Notes under the pieces: model-generated
Databases searched by the model: none
What the model saw: only the letters and a program-made list of their open reading frames with translations
What the model was told of the DNA's origin: nothing
Part shown: positions 15,805-22,253 of the stretch, one piece after another
How positions within the stretch are numbered: position 1 is the first letter of the stretch
Layout: every line of letters starts with the position of its first letter
Program-made: the position numbers and the translations under genes
From: a virus
DNA length: 22,758 bases
IMG/VR virus record: IMGVR_UViG_3300009024_000074
Span: 1-22,758 of that record
Reading direction: 5' to 3' (one strand)

Positions 15805-16143
15805 TCATTTGCGGGGTTTCAGCTTAGCGGTTCTGGCCCGCTCCTCCAGAGCAGAGTTTATAAAGGCTGAATCGCAGGCCGATATCATAGCCCAGTAACG
15901 AAGCCTTTCTTCTCCGTCAAACTCTTGTATGCAGTCGCAATATTGCATTACGTCTGAGAAAGTGATCGGGTTTATGACGTGGTCTGAATTTTGCCGACCT
16001 CCGGATAAGGTGTTAAATGCCTCGTTATATATCTGGTTGCAGATCTCCAGAGTTGGCCTAGAGGCTAAGGCCGGGGGCATTACCCCTGTTCTCTCGTAGT
16101 GAGCGTGAAGGGTATTGAGGGCCTTTTCAGACCCCCAAAGCAT
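15805..16143 (-). CDS. Tail assembly chaperone, frameshift extension (GT-type C-terminal domain)
   Basis: The open frame from the first ATG gives 112 residues, but it is most likely expressed as an extension of the upstream chaperone by -1 frameshifting. After slippage at 16158-16164, reading continues VVEWG and then MLWGSEKALNT without a stop, giving a fusion of about 255 residues (138 + 117). The part visible here is helical, with a Cys-rich centre (SDVMQYCDCIQEFDGEERLRYWAMISACD) and a basic end (RTAKLKPRK). In lambda the equivalent GT product bridges tape measure and tube protein during tail assembly. It lies directly upstream of the tape measure gene, the canonical location. Independent translation from ATG 16143 cannot be excluded. 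Confidence 0.75.
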   Translation of the reverse strand: MLWGSEKALNTLHAHYERTGVMPPALASRPTLEICNQIYNEAFNTLSGGRQNSDHVINPITFSDVMQYCDCIQEFDGEERLRYWAMISACDSAFINSALEERARTAKLKPRK

Positions 16144-16154
16144 GCCCCACTCGA

Positions 16155-16571
16155 CTACTTTTTTAGATTATCAGCATCTTCTGCCTGTCTTTCTGACAGG
16201 TAGTTGTCACGGTTTTCAGCGTACGCTTCGATATCCGCCCGCAGTTCGTCGTGGTCTTCCAAAACCTTCATGGCTACCCCGGGGGAGTATTTAATCTCTT
16301 TGCCGCCGTCGACAACTCCCTTCCATCCCAGCAACAGGTAAACAGCAGTAGCCTCCAGCATGATTTTTTCTGACACTTTATCAGCCTGTTCGGTATGGGA
16401 GAGGCTGGACACCAGACGCTCATTCTCCCGGTATTTTTTGGAGATGAACCCTTTGTACTTCTGGTTATTTTTGCGGGCCACAAGGAAGGAGACCCCGTCA
16501 CCGTATTCAAACCATGTACCTTGCTCTTCTAGATCACGGTTACGTTTATTCTTGGAAATGTCAAAAGCCAT
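16155..16571 (-). CDS. Tail assembly chaperone (G-type, N-terminal product)
   Basis: From ATG 16571 the protein has 138 residues: MAFDISKNKRNRDLEEQGTW, then a beta-rich EYGDGVSFLVARKNNQKYKGFISKKYR and helices to YLSERQAEDADNLKK. Gene position between tail tube and tape measure, and a slippery heptamer on its last two sense codons, identify it as the G product of a G/GT pair. An upstream in-frame start at 16631 would add 20 residues, but the ribosome binding site (AGGTG) and a promoter whose start point would fall near 16607 favour 16571. The protein is expected to coat the tape measure protein before tube polymerisation and is absent from the mature virion. Confidence 0.8.
   Translation of the reverse strand: MAFDISKNKRNRDLEEQGTWFEYGDGVSFLVARKNNQKYKGFISKKYRENERLVSSLSHTEQADKVSEKIMLEATAVYLLLGWKGVVDGGKEIKYSPGVAMKVLEDHDELRADIEAYAENRDNYLSERQAEDADNLKK
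16158..16164 (-). other. Programmed -1 ribosomal frameshift site A AAA AAG
   Basis: On the minus strand the last codons of the upstream frame are CTA AAA AAG followed by TAG. The heptamer A AAA AAG fits X XXY YYZ and is a highly efficient slippery sequence in bacteria (as in dnaX). A slip to -1 reads GTA GTC GAG TGG GGC ATG and enters the downstream frame. A possible stimulatory hairpin lies about 22 bases downstream: GGGTC and GGCCC around a six-base loop. Confidence 0.85.
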
Positions 16572-16613
16572 ATAGCACCTGTAGAGTATGTGTGGAAAGA
16601 GGATCAAGGAAGA

Positions 16614-16642
16614 AGTATAAGGAAGCGTCAACAGGTTAGCAA
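16614..16642 (-). promoter_or_regulatory. Sigma-70-like promoter for tail chaperone/tape measure unit
   Basis: On the minus strand TTGCTA (16642-16637) and TATACT (16619-16614) are 17 bases apart, matching consensus at four and five of six positions. The predicted start (about 16607) is some 36 bases before the chaperone ATG. The -35 box lies mostly in the loop of the preceding hairpin, so terminator and promoter physically overlap. Confidence 0.5.
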
Positions 16643-16656
16643 GTAACCTGTTGACG
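16626..16656 (-). terminator. Strong hairpin downstream of the tail tube gene
   Basis: A perfect 13-base inverted repeat, CGTCAACAGGTTA (16626-16638) and TAACCTGTTGACG (16644-16656), with a 5-base loop, lies 21 bases after the tail tube stop. On the minus strand only a pyrimidine-rich stretch (CTTCCTTATAC) follows, not a pure T run, so termination may be partial; it could also protect the 3' end of the tube mRNA. Confidence 0.6.
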
Positions 16657-16677
16657 TTTTACAGCGAGGGTAGGGTA

Positions 16678-17859
16678 TTACGCAGCGATACGAGTCATGA
16701 TGATAGAAGCTGCTGTACCAGATCGGGTGTCTTTAACCCCGGAGAAAGTCACAGACGCCATAACGTCAGCATCGGCCCCAGAGGCGGTTACTTCGTGGGA
16801 GGCAATCTTCATTTCAGGCAGTACGATACCGTAGGTATTCCCTGCAGGGTCTGAGATTTTACACCGGATCTGAATAGAGCCATTGGCCAGAAACTGGTTA
16901 AAGAACGCCTGACTAGCAAAGTACAGAGAGGCTGTCGCTTCTACGTCGATCCGGCCAGACCCGATGCCCGCCGGGAATAAGCTGCCCACGGCTGTTTGGT
17001 CACGCAGGTTGTTATTCAGGTTAATGGATAACTCCTGAAACGTGCCAGACATAAGCGCCAAAACCCCAGCCGTGGTGACCGAATACATGGTCAAACCAGT
17101 AACGTCACTGACAGAGTTCATCAGCTCGTTAGTGGTCGTGGCTATATAGGTTCCAGCGTCCTGAGACGTAGTTCCTGTTCCCACTCCTGTGGCACCTTGT
17201 AGACCGATCTCTCCGGACAAGATGGAGCCTGAGGCCAAGCTCAGGGACATAGAGCCGGCCCGCATCCCAGACATATTGAAGTAATTGTTCACGCCGTCGA
17301 CCTGAAAGTTCTTCTCAAAGGTGTAAGACCGTTGAGTAGACCCGTTCTCGATGGTGCCAGAGTTGGTGATGGTGACAGAGGCCACCGCTTCGTCCGTCAG
17401 ATTTTCCGCTGTCTCAAAGTGAGTGGGATCTGAAATAGCGTGAACGGTATAGATGTCATCCTCAGTGGTAGCAGCCAGTCCTGACAGCTTAACCAGCTTA
17501 CCTACTTTTAGTCCGGCGGTGGAGGTAACAGTAACGACGTTGCTGGTAATGTTGGTCCCTGTGTCGCTGTATCCAGCCGACCAGTCGGCTGACTGCAGAA
17601 CGGCTTCAAAGAAGTCATCGTACTCTGCGTAGGACAGCTGAAAGTTGACAGACCCGGCAGATGTACCAGACACGTGAACCGATCCTGTATATTGGCGGCT
17701 AGAGTCAATCTCGTCAGAACGGGCGGATTCCAAACTGGTGTTCAGAGATTCGCCTGTATTCCGGAGTAACTTGTAGACCCCTGTTCCAGCAACTGGTTCG
17801 TCGAATGTTGACTCTTTTGCATAAGCCAACGTGTAAGTGGAAGTATCGGCAAAAGCCAT
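16678..17859 (-). CDS. Major tail tube protein
   Basis: A 393-residue protein at the standard tube position, after the tail terminator and before the chaperones. The opening MAFADTSTYTLAYAKESTFD matches the siphophage tube type in which a small 'Y--E-TFG-P' motif starts the protein. Next come SLESARSDEIDSSRQYTGSV, the SAGSVNFQLSYAEYDDFFEA strand/helix, a YTFEKNF segment and a C-terminal IRCKISDPAGNTYGIVLPEM then MASVTFSGVKD. These beta-sandwich elements are typical of proteins that stack as hexameric rings. Residues about 104-168 look like a separate beta module (VVTVTSTAGLKVGKLVKLSG ... DPTHFETAENL) inserted in the fold. It has a CGAGG ribosome binding site. Confidence 0.85.
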   Translation of the reverse strand: MAFADTSTYTLAYAKESTFDEPVAGTGVYKLLRNTGESLNTSLESARSDEIDSSRQYTGSVHVSGTSAGSVNFQLSYAEYDDFFEAVLQSADWSAGYSDTGTNITSNVVTVTSTAGLKVGKLVKLSGLAATTEDDIYTVHAISDPTHFETAENLTDEAVASVTITNSGTIENGSTQRSYTFEKNFQVDGVNNYFNMSGMRAGSMSLSLASGSILSGEIGLQGATGVGTGTTSQDAGTYIATTTNELMNSVSDVTGLTMYSVTTAGVLALMSGTFQELSINLNNNLRDQTAVGSLFPAGIGSGRIDVEATASLYFASQAFFNQFLANGSIQIRCKISDPAGNTYGIVLPEMKIASHEVTASGADADVMASVTFSGVKDTRSGTAASIIMTRIAA

Positions 17860-17874
17860 AAGAGTAACCTCGTA

Positions 17875-18297
17875 TTATCGGGTAAAGTAAAATCTCATCA
17901 TGACCGGCATAACGTACCAGCCCTCTGAGCGGAAGGGTGCCAATATTGACATCTCTTTGAACACGATACCACCAATGGTTTTGTATTCAAAGAGGGCAGA
18001 CAAAGCGTCTAAATTTGATTTGTGGGATTTAGTGCCCGCCGCCTGCCGCACATAGAAGTTGGCGGAAAGATGGCCCCACGATTGTTTAACGGCAGTAGGA
18101 CCTGTCTCTACTGCATATGAGTCTGAGAATAGGACCTTAATAGCCACGTAAGGAGCTGTACCGTTAGACAACAGAGGCCGGGACACGTCTGAGTAGTCTA
18201 GGGGCTCCACGTTCTCATAAGCGACTCTGGAGTCCCCCCAACCAGCCTCCATGGCCGTCTGTATGACGCTCAGAGCGTCCACATAAGAAGCTGGCAT
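17875..18297 (-). CDS. Tail terminator protein
   Basis: A 140-residue protein between the tail-completion and tail tube genes. Its order (helix YVDALSVIQTAMEAGWGDSR, then VAYENVEPLDY and PYVAIKVLFSDSYAVETGP, then HLSANFYVRQAAGTKSHKSN, then a second helix LDALSALFEYK, ending WYVMPVMMRFYF) fits the DUF4128-like or lambda U-type tail terminator fold, which caps the tube after its length is set. The start at 18297 overlaps the previous stop (TAATG), so coupling to the upstream gene is likely; no strong independent ribosome binding site is apparent. Confidence 0.75.
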   Translation of the reverse strand: MPASYVDALSVIQTAMEAGWGDSRVAYENVEPLDYSDVSRPLLSNGTAPYVAIKVLFSDSYAVETGPTAVKQSWGHLSANFYVRQAAGTKSHKSNLDALSALFEYKTIGGIVFKEMSILAPFRSEGWYVMPVMMRFYFTR

Positions 18298-18779
18298 TAT
18301 CTAAACCTGCTGGCGGTGAACACCCGCCCTACTTCAGCATCCAACACCCCAGAGTTGCTGGCTATCTCAAAGGCGGCAGCAACTTTAGCGTGTTTTTCGT
18401 CAGCGTATTTCCCATCCTGCCGTAACGTGGAGTAGATGGTGATAGACTGCAGGTCGCCTCTGGGTATAGCGTTCAGCTCGGCTTCGAACTCGGCTATCTT
18501 AGGGCGGGCTACAACAAAGGTATGCTGGTTGTCTGTCCTTTGATCCCCGCGCTTTCCTACGGTAGGCTCAGACCCGTCGTTGGCAATAACAAACGGGGCA
18601 GAGGTCATCGTGCTGTTGATAGAATACATGGTATTAAACGCCGCCTGACCAGAGTCCTGCTTGGTGTGCTGGATAGCCGACCTGTAGGCCTTCTTAGCCG
18701 CAGCCACCGCCATCCTTTTAGGGAGGTTCAATATCTCCTCCCGTATTCCCAGTGCGATAATGTCTGAGTTATATCCCAT
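18297..18779 (-). CDS. Tail completion / neck protein (HK97 gp10-like)
   Basis: A 160-residue protein with the layout of HK97 gp10-like neck proteins. An N-terminal helix (NLPKRMAVAAAKKAYRSAIQ) leads into 'HTKQDSGQAAFNTMYSINS', a loop region with charged residues (DGSEPTVGKRGDQRTDNQHT) and a C-terminal part ending VLDAEVGRVFTASRFR. Such proteins complete the tail and help dock it to the head. The start at 18779 has an AGGAT ribosome binding site that overlaps the upstream stop, and the gene ends in a TAATG overlap with the tail terminator. The family assignment rests on gene order as much as on sequence. Confidence 0.65.
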   Translation of the reverse strand: MGYNSDIIALGIREEILNLPKRMAVAAAKKAYRSAIQHTKQDSGQAAFNTMYSINSTMTSAPFVIANDGSEPTVGKRGDQRTDNQHTFVVARPKIAEFEAELNAIPRGDLQSITIYSTLRQDGKYADEKHAKVAAAFEIASNSGVLDAEVGRVFTASRFR

Positions 18780-18781
18780 GG

Positions 18782-19672
18782 TTAGATCCTACAATGAAGG
18801 TGGTATTCGTGGCTCAGGAAGTCTTGTTGCACGGCTTTTATATTATACCTCTGCCCGTCCCATGTCAGCTGGTCCTCGGCAGAAGGCACTACCCCTATGT
18901 GGGTTTGTTGGATTATAAACTGAACGTCGCCGGACGATACGGCCTCGCCGTCTACGTCATCCAGAGAGAACCCTTTAAAAAACCCGGAAACCGTATAGTC
19001 GACCATACCTGAGGTGACCACATCAGTCGATGGATTGTACCCAGAACCTGCCCCTTTCTTGTGGAAAGTAACGTCAACTCGTGGGTCAATCCTCTCTACC
19101 ACTCGGCACATGGTCAGTCCTGAGTCGTTATAGCTAGCCTGCACCTCGTAGGTTTTGCCTAAGTAAGAGACGTAGTCCCATTGGGTAATGTCAGTGTGAG
19201 CAGGACAGGTCAAGAAAAAGTGGGACTCATAGGTCTGGACGGTCTCGTCGGCTTCTGACGCAGAGCGCAACTCAAGGTCCATGTAATGCACCCCAGTAGA
19301 GGAGGATACCAGAGCGCCGGGGTCGTTTACCGGGCCTACCGGGGCCTTTCTAAAAACTTCTGCTACGACATCACACCCGTGCAACACCCCCACGCTGTCA
19401 TAGTGTATGGCCTTGGCTGAGTCTCCTCTCACCAACCCCACCACATAGGCTTGCCCGGTAGCCGGGTCCCTTATGGTTCTGGAAGCGGGGAGGGTGGCAG
19501 AAGGGGGTAACCCTAACGCCCTACGTCTGGTAGCCCTGTGGAAGATAGACAGGAACCGATCGATCGGCACGATCTTACCGACCATTCCACCTGTTTCCCA
19601 CAGTTGTGTGGTCTCATTGAAAACATCAAACGAGGTAGTCTCAAATTTAGCGGCTACTCGGCGCAGGTCCAT
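18782..19672 (-). CDS. Head closure protein with extended N-terminal region
   Basis: A 296-residue protein, more than twice the usual 110-130 residues of siphophage head-closure proteins. The C-terminal third (VDYTVSGFFKGFSLDDVDGE, VSSGDVQFIIQQTHIGVVPS, LTWDGQRYNIKAVQQDFLSH, EYHLHCRI) follows the usual layout 'V-G-F-GYS---DG--I--GD-----------P---D---W-G--Y-I--V------Y-L--R'. Residues about 155-200 (DITQWDYVSYLGKTYEVQAS, SGLTMCRVVERID) repeat the end of that pattern, hinting at a duplicated lobe. The N-terminal region (IRDPATGQAYVVGLVRGDSA) is not recognised. Position after the connector and TAATG coupling support a neck role in sealing the portal. Confidence 0.65.
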   Translation of the reverse strand: MDLRRVAAKFETTSFDVFNETTQLWETGGMVGKIVPIDRFLSIFHRATRRRALGLPPSATLPASRTIRDPATGQAYVVGLVRGDSAKAIHYDSVGVLHGCDVVAEVFRKAPVGPVNDPGALVSSSTGVHYMDLELRSASEADETVQTYESHFFLTCPAHTDITQWDYVSYLGKTYEVQASYNDSGLTMCRVVERIDPRVDVTFHKKGAGSGYNPSTDVVTSGMVDYTVSGFFKGFSLDDVDGEAVSSGDVQFIIQQTHIGVVPSAEDQLTWDGQRYNIKAVQQDFLSHEYHLHCRI

Positions 19673-20151
19673 TAGCTATTAACTACCGGATCGTAGTTGG
19701 GGGAAGCCACCCCGAATTGGGAGTATCCTGAGGTAGCAGAAGGGTCAATCAGTTCCCGTAGCTCTTCCTGATACTTGTCTGCTTCAGCCCGTAGGTAAGA
19801 CACCAGTTCAGAGATCTTAACATTTGTGAAACGAATAGCCTCGTTCGCCCCATCAGACTGTTTCTGCAGAATGGATAAGCTGCCCGAAGACGCAATCAAG
19901 GCAGAGAGGAAATATTTTGAATACAATTTAAGTTTAAGATATTTCAGTCTCTGCTCAGTAGTTGGCGACGCGGCGACTCCTTCTGTGATGACAGTCTGAT
20001 AGGTAGGCACCCACGTCAATAGATCAGCCTCCAGATCTTCTTCTGGCTTTCGATCTAAGATCACTTCATCAGAGAGGTCTGTGGTATCTACGCCGATGGC
20101 AGAGCGAATCTGGTCTACATCGGTGAGGGCCAAGAACGAGACGGCAGCCAT
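19672..20151 (-). CDS. Head-tail connector / adaptor protein
   Basis: A 159-residue mostly helical protein in the position of HK97 gp6 or lambda W-like adaptors. The opening MAAVSFLALTDVDQIRSAIG leads to DLSDEVILDRKPEEDLEADLL, a frequent start for connector proteins that list 'L-DE-I----Y---AE--LL'. Then follow LKYLKLKLYSKYFLSALIAS and a long helix (ISELVSYLRAEADKYQEELRELI). The C-terminus (GYSQFGVASPNYDPVVNS) is likely extended, a usual feature for inserting into the next ring. It would bind beneath the portal. It ends in a TAATG overlap with the head-closure gene. Confidence 0.68.
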   Translation of the reverse strand: MAAVSFLALTDVDQIRSAIGVDTTDLSDEVILDRKPEEDLEADLLTWVPTYQTVITEGVAASPTTEQRLKYLKLKLYSKYFLSALIASSGSLSILQKQSDGANEAIRFTNVKISELVSYLRAEADKYQEELRELIDPSATSGYSQFGVASPNYDPVVNS

Positions 20152-20153
20152 TT

Positions 20154-20426
20154 TTACAGCTCGATTATTTCAAGGAAGCCAACGGTTTCTTGAAACTTAA
20201 CCCAGCCAGAAATAGAGGGGACAGGAACCATCACGTTTTGCTTCAGCATAACTTTGGTGCCGGGGTCCTGAATCTGTTGGGCTTTCAACAATTTAACCAG
20301 ATACTTGGGTTTTTCTGTCTTGGCAGATTGCGGGTCTTGTTTTGGTTTGGCTGTCTGGTCGGTTTTACTCTGAGACGGGGCCACTATGGCAGCCGCTTGG
20401 GGTGTATTATTTTTCTTGAGGGCCAT
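20154..20426 (-). CDS. Small protein of unknown function after the capsid terminator
   Basis: From ATG 20426 the protein is 90 residues. GGAG lies 8 bases upstream of this ATG, which decides the start against in-frame candidates at 20441 and 20504. The N-terminal half is a low-complexity Lys/Gln/Ala/Pro stretch (QAAAIVAPSQSKTDQTAKPK) likely to be disordered. The C-terminal half forms a compact hydrophobic piece (KYLVKLLKAQQIQDPGTKVM, QNVMVPVPSISGWVKFQETV, GFLEIIEL). I recognise no family. It is the first gene of the unit after the capsid terminator and begins about 25 bases downstream of the predicted transcription start. A minor head or neck role is possible. Confidence 0.6.
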   Translation of the reverse strand: MALKKNNTPQAAAIVAPSQSKTDQTAKPKQDPQSAKTEKPKYLVKLLKAQQIQDPGTKVMLKQNVMVPVPSISGWVKFQETVGFLEIIEL

Positions 20427-20458
20427 TAGATTCTCCGGCATTAATATGGTGTTGTTGG

Positions 20459-20487
20459 ATGATAGCTGTTTGTATAACCCCTGTCTA
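20459..20487 (-). promoter_or_regulatory. Sigma-70-like promoter for the neck/tail unit
   Basis: On the minus strand TAGACA (20487-20482) and TATCAT (20464-20459) are 17 bases apart, each matching consensus at five of six positions. It lies just downstream of the capsid terminator and some 33 bases before the ATG at 20426. This is the best-matching promoter in the window. Confidence 0.55.
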
Positions 20488-20502
20488 GCAAGGGGCTGAT
20501 AC

Positions 20503-20531
20503 AAAAAGGCCGGCTAATAGCCGGCCTTTTT
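20503..20531 (-). terminator. Strong bidirectional Rho-independent terminator after the major capsid gene
   Basis: AAAAAGGCCGGCTA (20503-20516) and TAGCCGGCCTTTTT (20518-20531) form a perfect inverted repeat. Folding gives a GGCCGGC/GCCGGCC stem with a short TAATA-type loop, flanked by five A and five T on either strand. It lies 21 bases after the capsid stop and is a textbook terminator for the abundant capsid message. Confidence 0.88.
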
Positions 20532-20552
20532 ACCTTAGTGGTGCTTTGGTTA

Positions 20553-21743
20553 TTACGTGTTGATCAGATCCATGACAGAGAACGCGTCGTCGTAAAGACG
20601 AGTAGTAGTCTGGCCAAAGTCAACCCGCAGGGCACGAGCACGGCGTAACAGAAACTCTTCAACTGCCGCGTAAGAAGCAGAGACGTTAATGTAACGACGT
20701 AAAGCGAACTCGTTATCCAGACCCACAATGCGGTTTTCAGGGACCACAGAAGCTGGAACCAGAAACACGCGAGGAGGAGTAATACCCAGATTATCGATAG
20801 AGAACAAGGAATCGATACGAGGGCTGTTAGGGTTGTCTTCAGTGATAACAGGGCGACCGGTACGTCCTTCAATTGCCAGTGCGGTATCGATAGTACATAC
20901 CAGATTGGTCAGGGTGATGGTCTGGTAGTTGTCACGCAGATAGTGGATCCAAGCCTTCTGGGTCAGAACCCCGTCGGCGGTAATACTGTTGTCCAGTGTG
21001 TCTGCATTAAAAGAAACCAGAGCCGACAGGCCGATGTCAGGGTTACCGTTGAAGCAATCCGCCAGTGAGTTGTTCACCATGCGCAGCTTTTCACCTTTAG
21101 CCTGACGAGCCATGACCGTGTTCACCAGATCGAACGAAGTAGTCGCAACCGCCTGATCTGAGATCATGATACCGATACCTTTGGAAGGGATTGGCGTGGT
21201 GCTGTCAGCGGCAGTGATGCTAACCATTGACGCTGGCTCAGCCAACTGAGCGACAGACTGTGCTTCTGAACCTTCAGGGGCAGTCAAATCGATCTTGGCC
21301 CGCTTGAATTCAGGAGCGTTAACCGTTTCAGTGCCGGACAACAGGTTTTCATACCCAGCAAAGTAGTCGCCTTTATCCGCCTCCAGATTAGCCGCGATAG
21401 TCTGCAGGATAACCTCTGGGAAGAAGATACGGCCAGCCGGGGTAGTGTTTCCAGTACCGTCAGGGGATACAATAGCTCCAGCGGCGATCTTAACGCCGTT
21501 CAAGACATCCTTCATTGAAGAAGACTTGATGCCAAGCTTTTGGTTGCCCTTAACATGCAGTCCATTCGAGGTCAGTGCCTGAGACAGCACGGAGCCGTAC
21601 TTGGCTTCGTCGGTCGGGAACTTACGAGACATGAACTGCGTCAGAGATAGGCCTTCGTCAGCGGCTGCAGCATAGTCAGTGACTGCTACGGAACCTTCGT
21701 GTAGTACGCCCGCATCATCACGGAATTTAAAGTTTGTTTTCAT
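20553..21743 (-). CDS. Major capsid protein (HK97 fold)
   Basis: A 396-residue protein right after the decoration gene, with the strongest ribosome binding site/terminator arrangement in the window (GGAG upstream, strong hairpin downstream). The expected HK97-fold elements can be traced. There is an N-arm (to about residue 100), then PAGRIFFPEVILQTIAANLE leading into the spine helix region, and PIPSKGIGIMISDQAVATTS for the P-domain strand. Next come LVNTVMARQAKGEKLRMVNN, the A-domain with LTQKAWIHYLRDNYQTITLT and GRTGRPVITEDNPNSPRIDS, and a C-terminal FALRRYINVSASYAAVEEFL, then RRARALRVDFGQTTTRLYDD. It builds the icosahedral shell. No long coiled-coil delta domain is present, consistent with a separate scaffold upstream. 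Confidence 0.88.
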   Translation of the reverse strand: MKTNFKFRDDAGVLHEGSVAVTDYAAAADEGLSLTQFMSRKFPTDEAKYGSVLSQALTSNGLHVKGNQKLGIKSSSMKDVLNGVKIAAGAIVSPDGTGNTTPAGRIFFPEVILQTIAANLEADKGDYFAGYENLLSGTETVNAPEFKRAKIDLTAPEGSEAQSVAQLAEPASMVSITAADSTTPIPSKGIGIMISDQAVATTSFDLVNTVMARQAKGEKLRMVNNSLADCFNGNPDIGLSALVSFNADTLDNSITADGVLTQKAWIHYLRDNYQTITLTNLVCTIDTALAIEGRTGRPVITEDNPNSPRIDSLFSIDNLGITPPRVFLVPASVVPENRIVGLDNEFALRRYINVSASYAAVEEFLLRRARALRVDFGQTTTRLYDDAFSVMDLINT

Positions 21744-21757
21744 TTCATTCGCTCCAA

Positions 21758-22228
21758 TTAGATGCGTTCGATAAGGACAGTGTCACCGACGGTGCCTGTG
21801 CCAGTGACAATACGGATGCAGCGCCACTTAAACTCAGTGGGCGCGGCAAAACCAGTTCCTGCTGACAGCACAGTGACTTTACCGGCGGTTGCTGGAGCTA
21901 CCGGGATGCCGCTGCACACCAGAGCACCTACGGCCATCACCGGAGTTTGATTGGCAGCCACCGTAGCCATAGCGCGGCCTTTGGTCTGTACGCCGCCCCA
22001 GCTAAACCCGCTATTGCGGACGCCCGGTTCGACCGAGGTCACAATACCTTCGATTTCATCACCAACGGCCACGGCCACGTAAGAATCTGCTGCCATTTTT
22101 ACGCCTTTGCCGATTTCGACATCAGTGTAAGTACCTACGCCAGCAGCGGCGGTGCCCAAAGCATCTGTAACAATTCCCATTACGGAAGTATCGACTAGCA
22201 GTGAGCGGACAAGAGTTGTAGAACCCAT
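21758..22228 (-). CDS. Probable capsid decoration / head stabilisation protein
   Basis: A 156-residue beta- and Gly/Ala/Val-rich protein between the protease/scaffold and the major capsid genes, the position of lambda D and similar decoration proteins. It has the features of a small trimeric capsid-binding fold: DVEIGKGVKMAADSYVAVAV, GDEIEGIVTSVEPG, a Trp-containing turn (GFSWGGVQTKGRA), and a terminal strand pair (RCIRIVTGTGTVGDTVLIERI). No charge cluster or membrane span is visible. It has an AGGTG ribosome binding site and lies only 14 bases from the capsid start, so high expression with capsid is expected. The name rests on position and composition, not on a specific motif. Confidence 0.65.
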   Translation of the reverse strand: MGSTTLVRSLLVDTSVMGIVTDALGTAAAGVGTYTDVEIGKGVKMAADSYVAVAVGDEIEGIVTSVEPGVRNSGFSWGGVQTKGRAMATVAANQTPVMAVGALVCSGIPVAPATAGKVTVLSAGTGFAAPTEFKWRCIRIVTGTGTVGDTVLIERI

Positions 22229-22253
22229 TTAATTCACCTGTATAAGTTAAAGT

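Noticed and set aside
15785-15812. ATGACA-16-GATAAA after the tail chaperone gene as a possible promoter
   Set aside because: The -10 matches only four of six positions, and a transcript from it would run straight into the hairpin at 15746-15781.
22239-22244. TATACA upstream of the decoration gene as a possible -10 box
   Set aside because: No acceptable -35 hexamer at 16-18 bases; the TTG and GACA elements upstream are at 21-23 bases.
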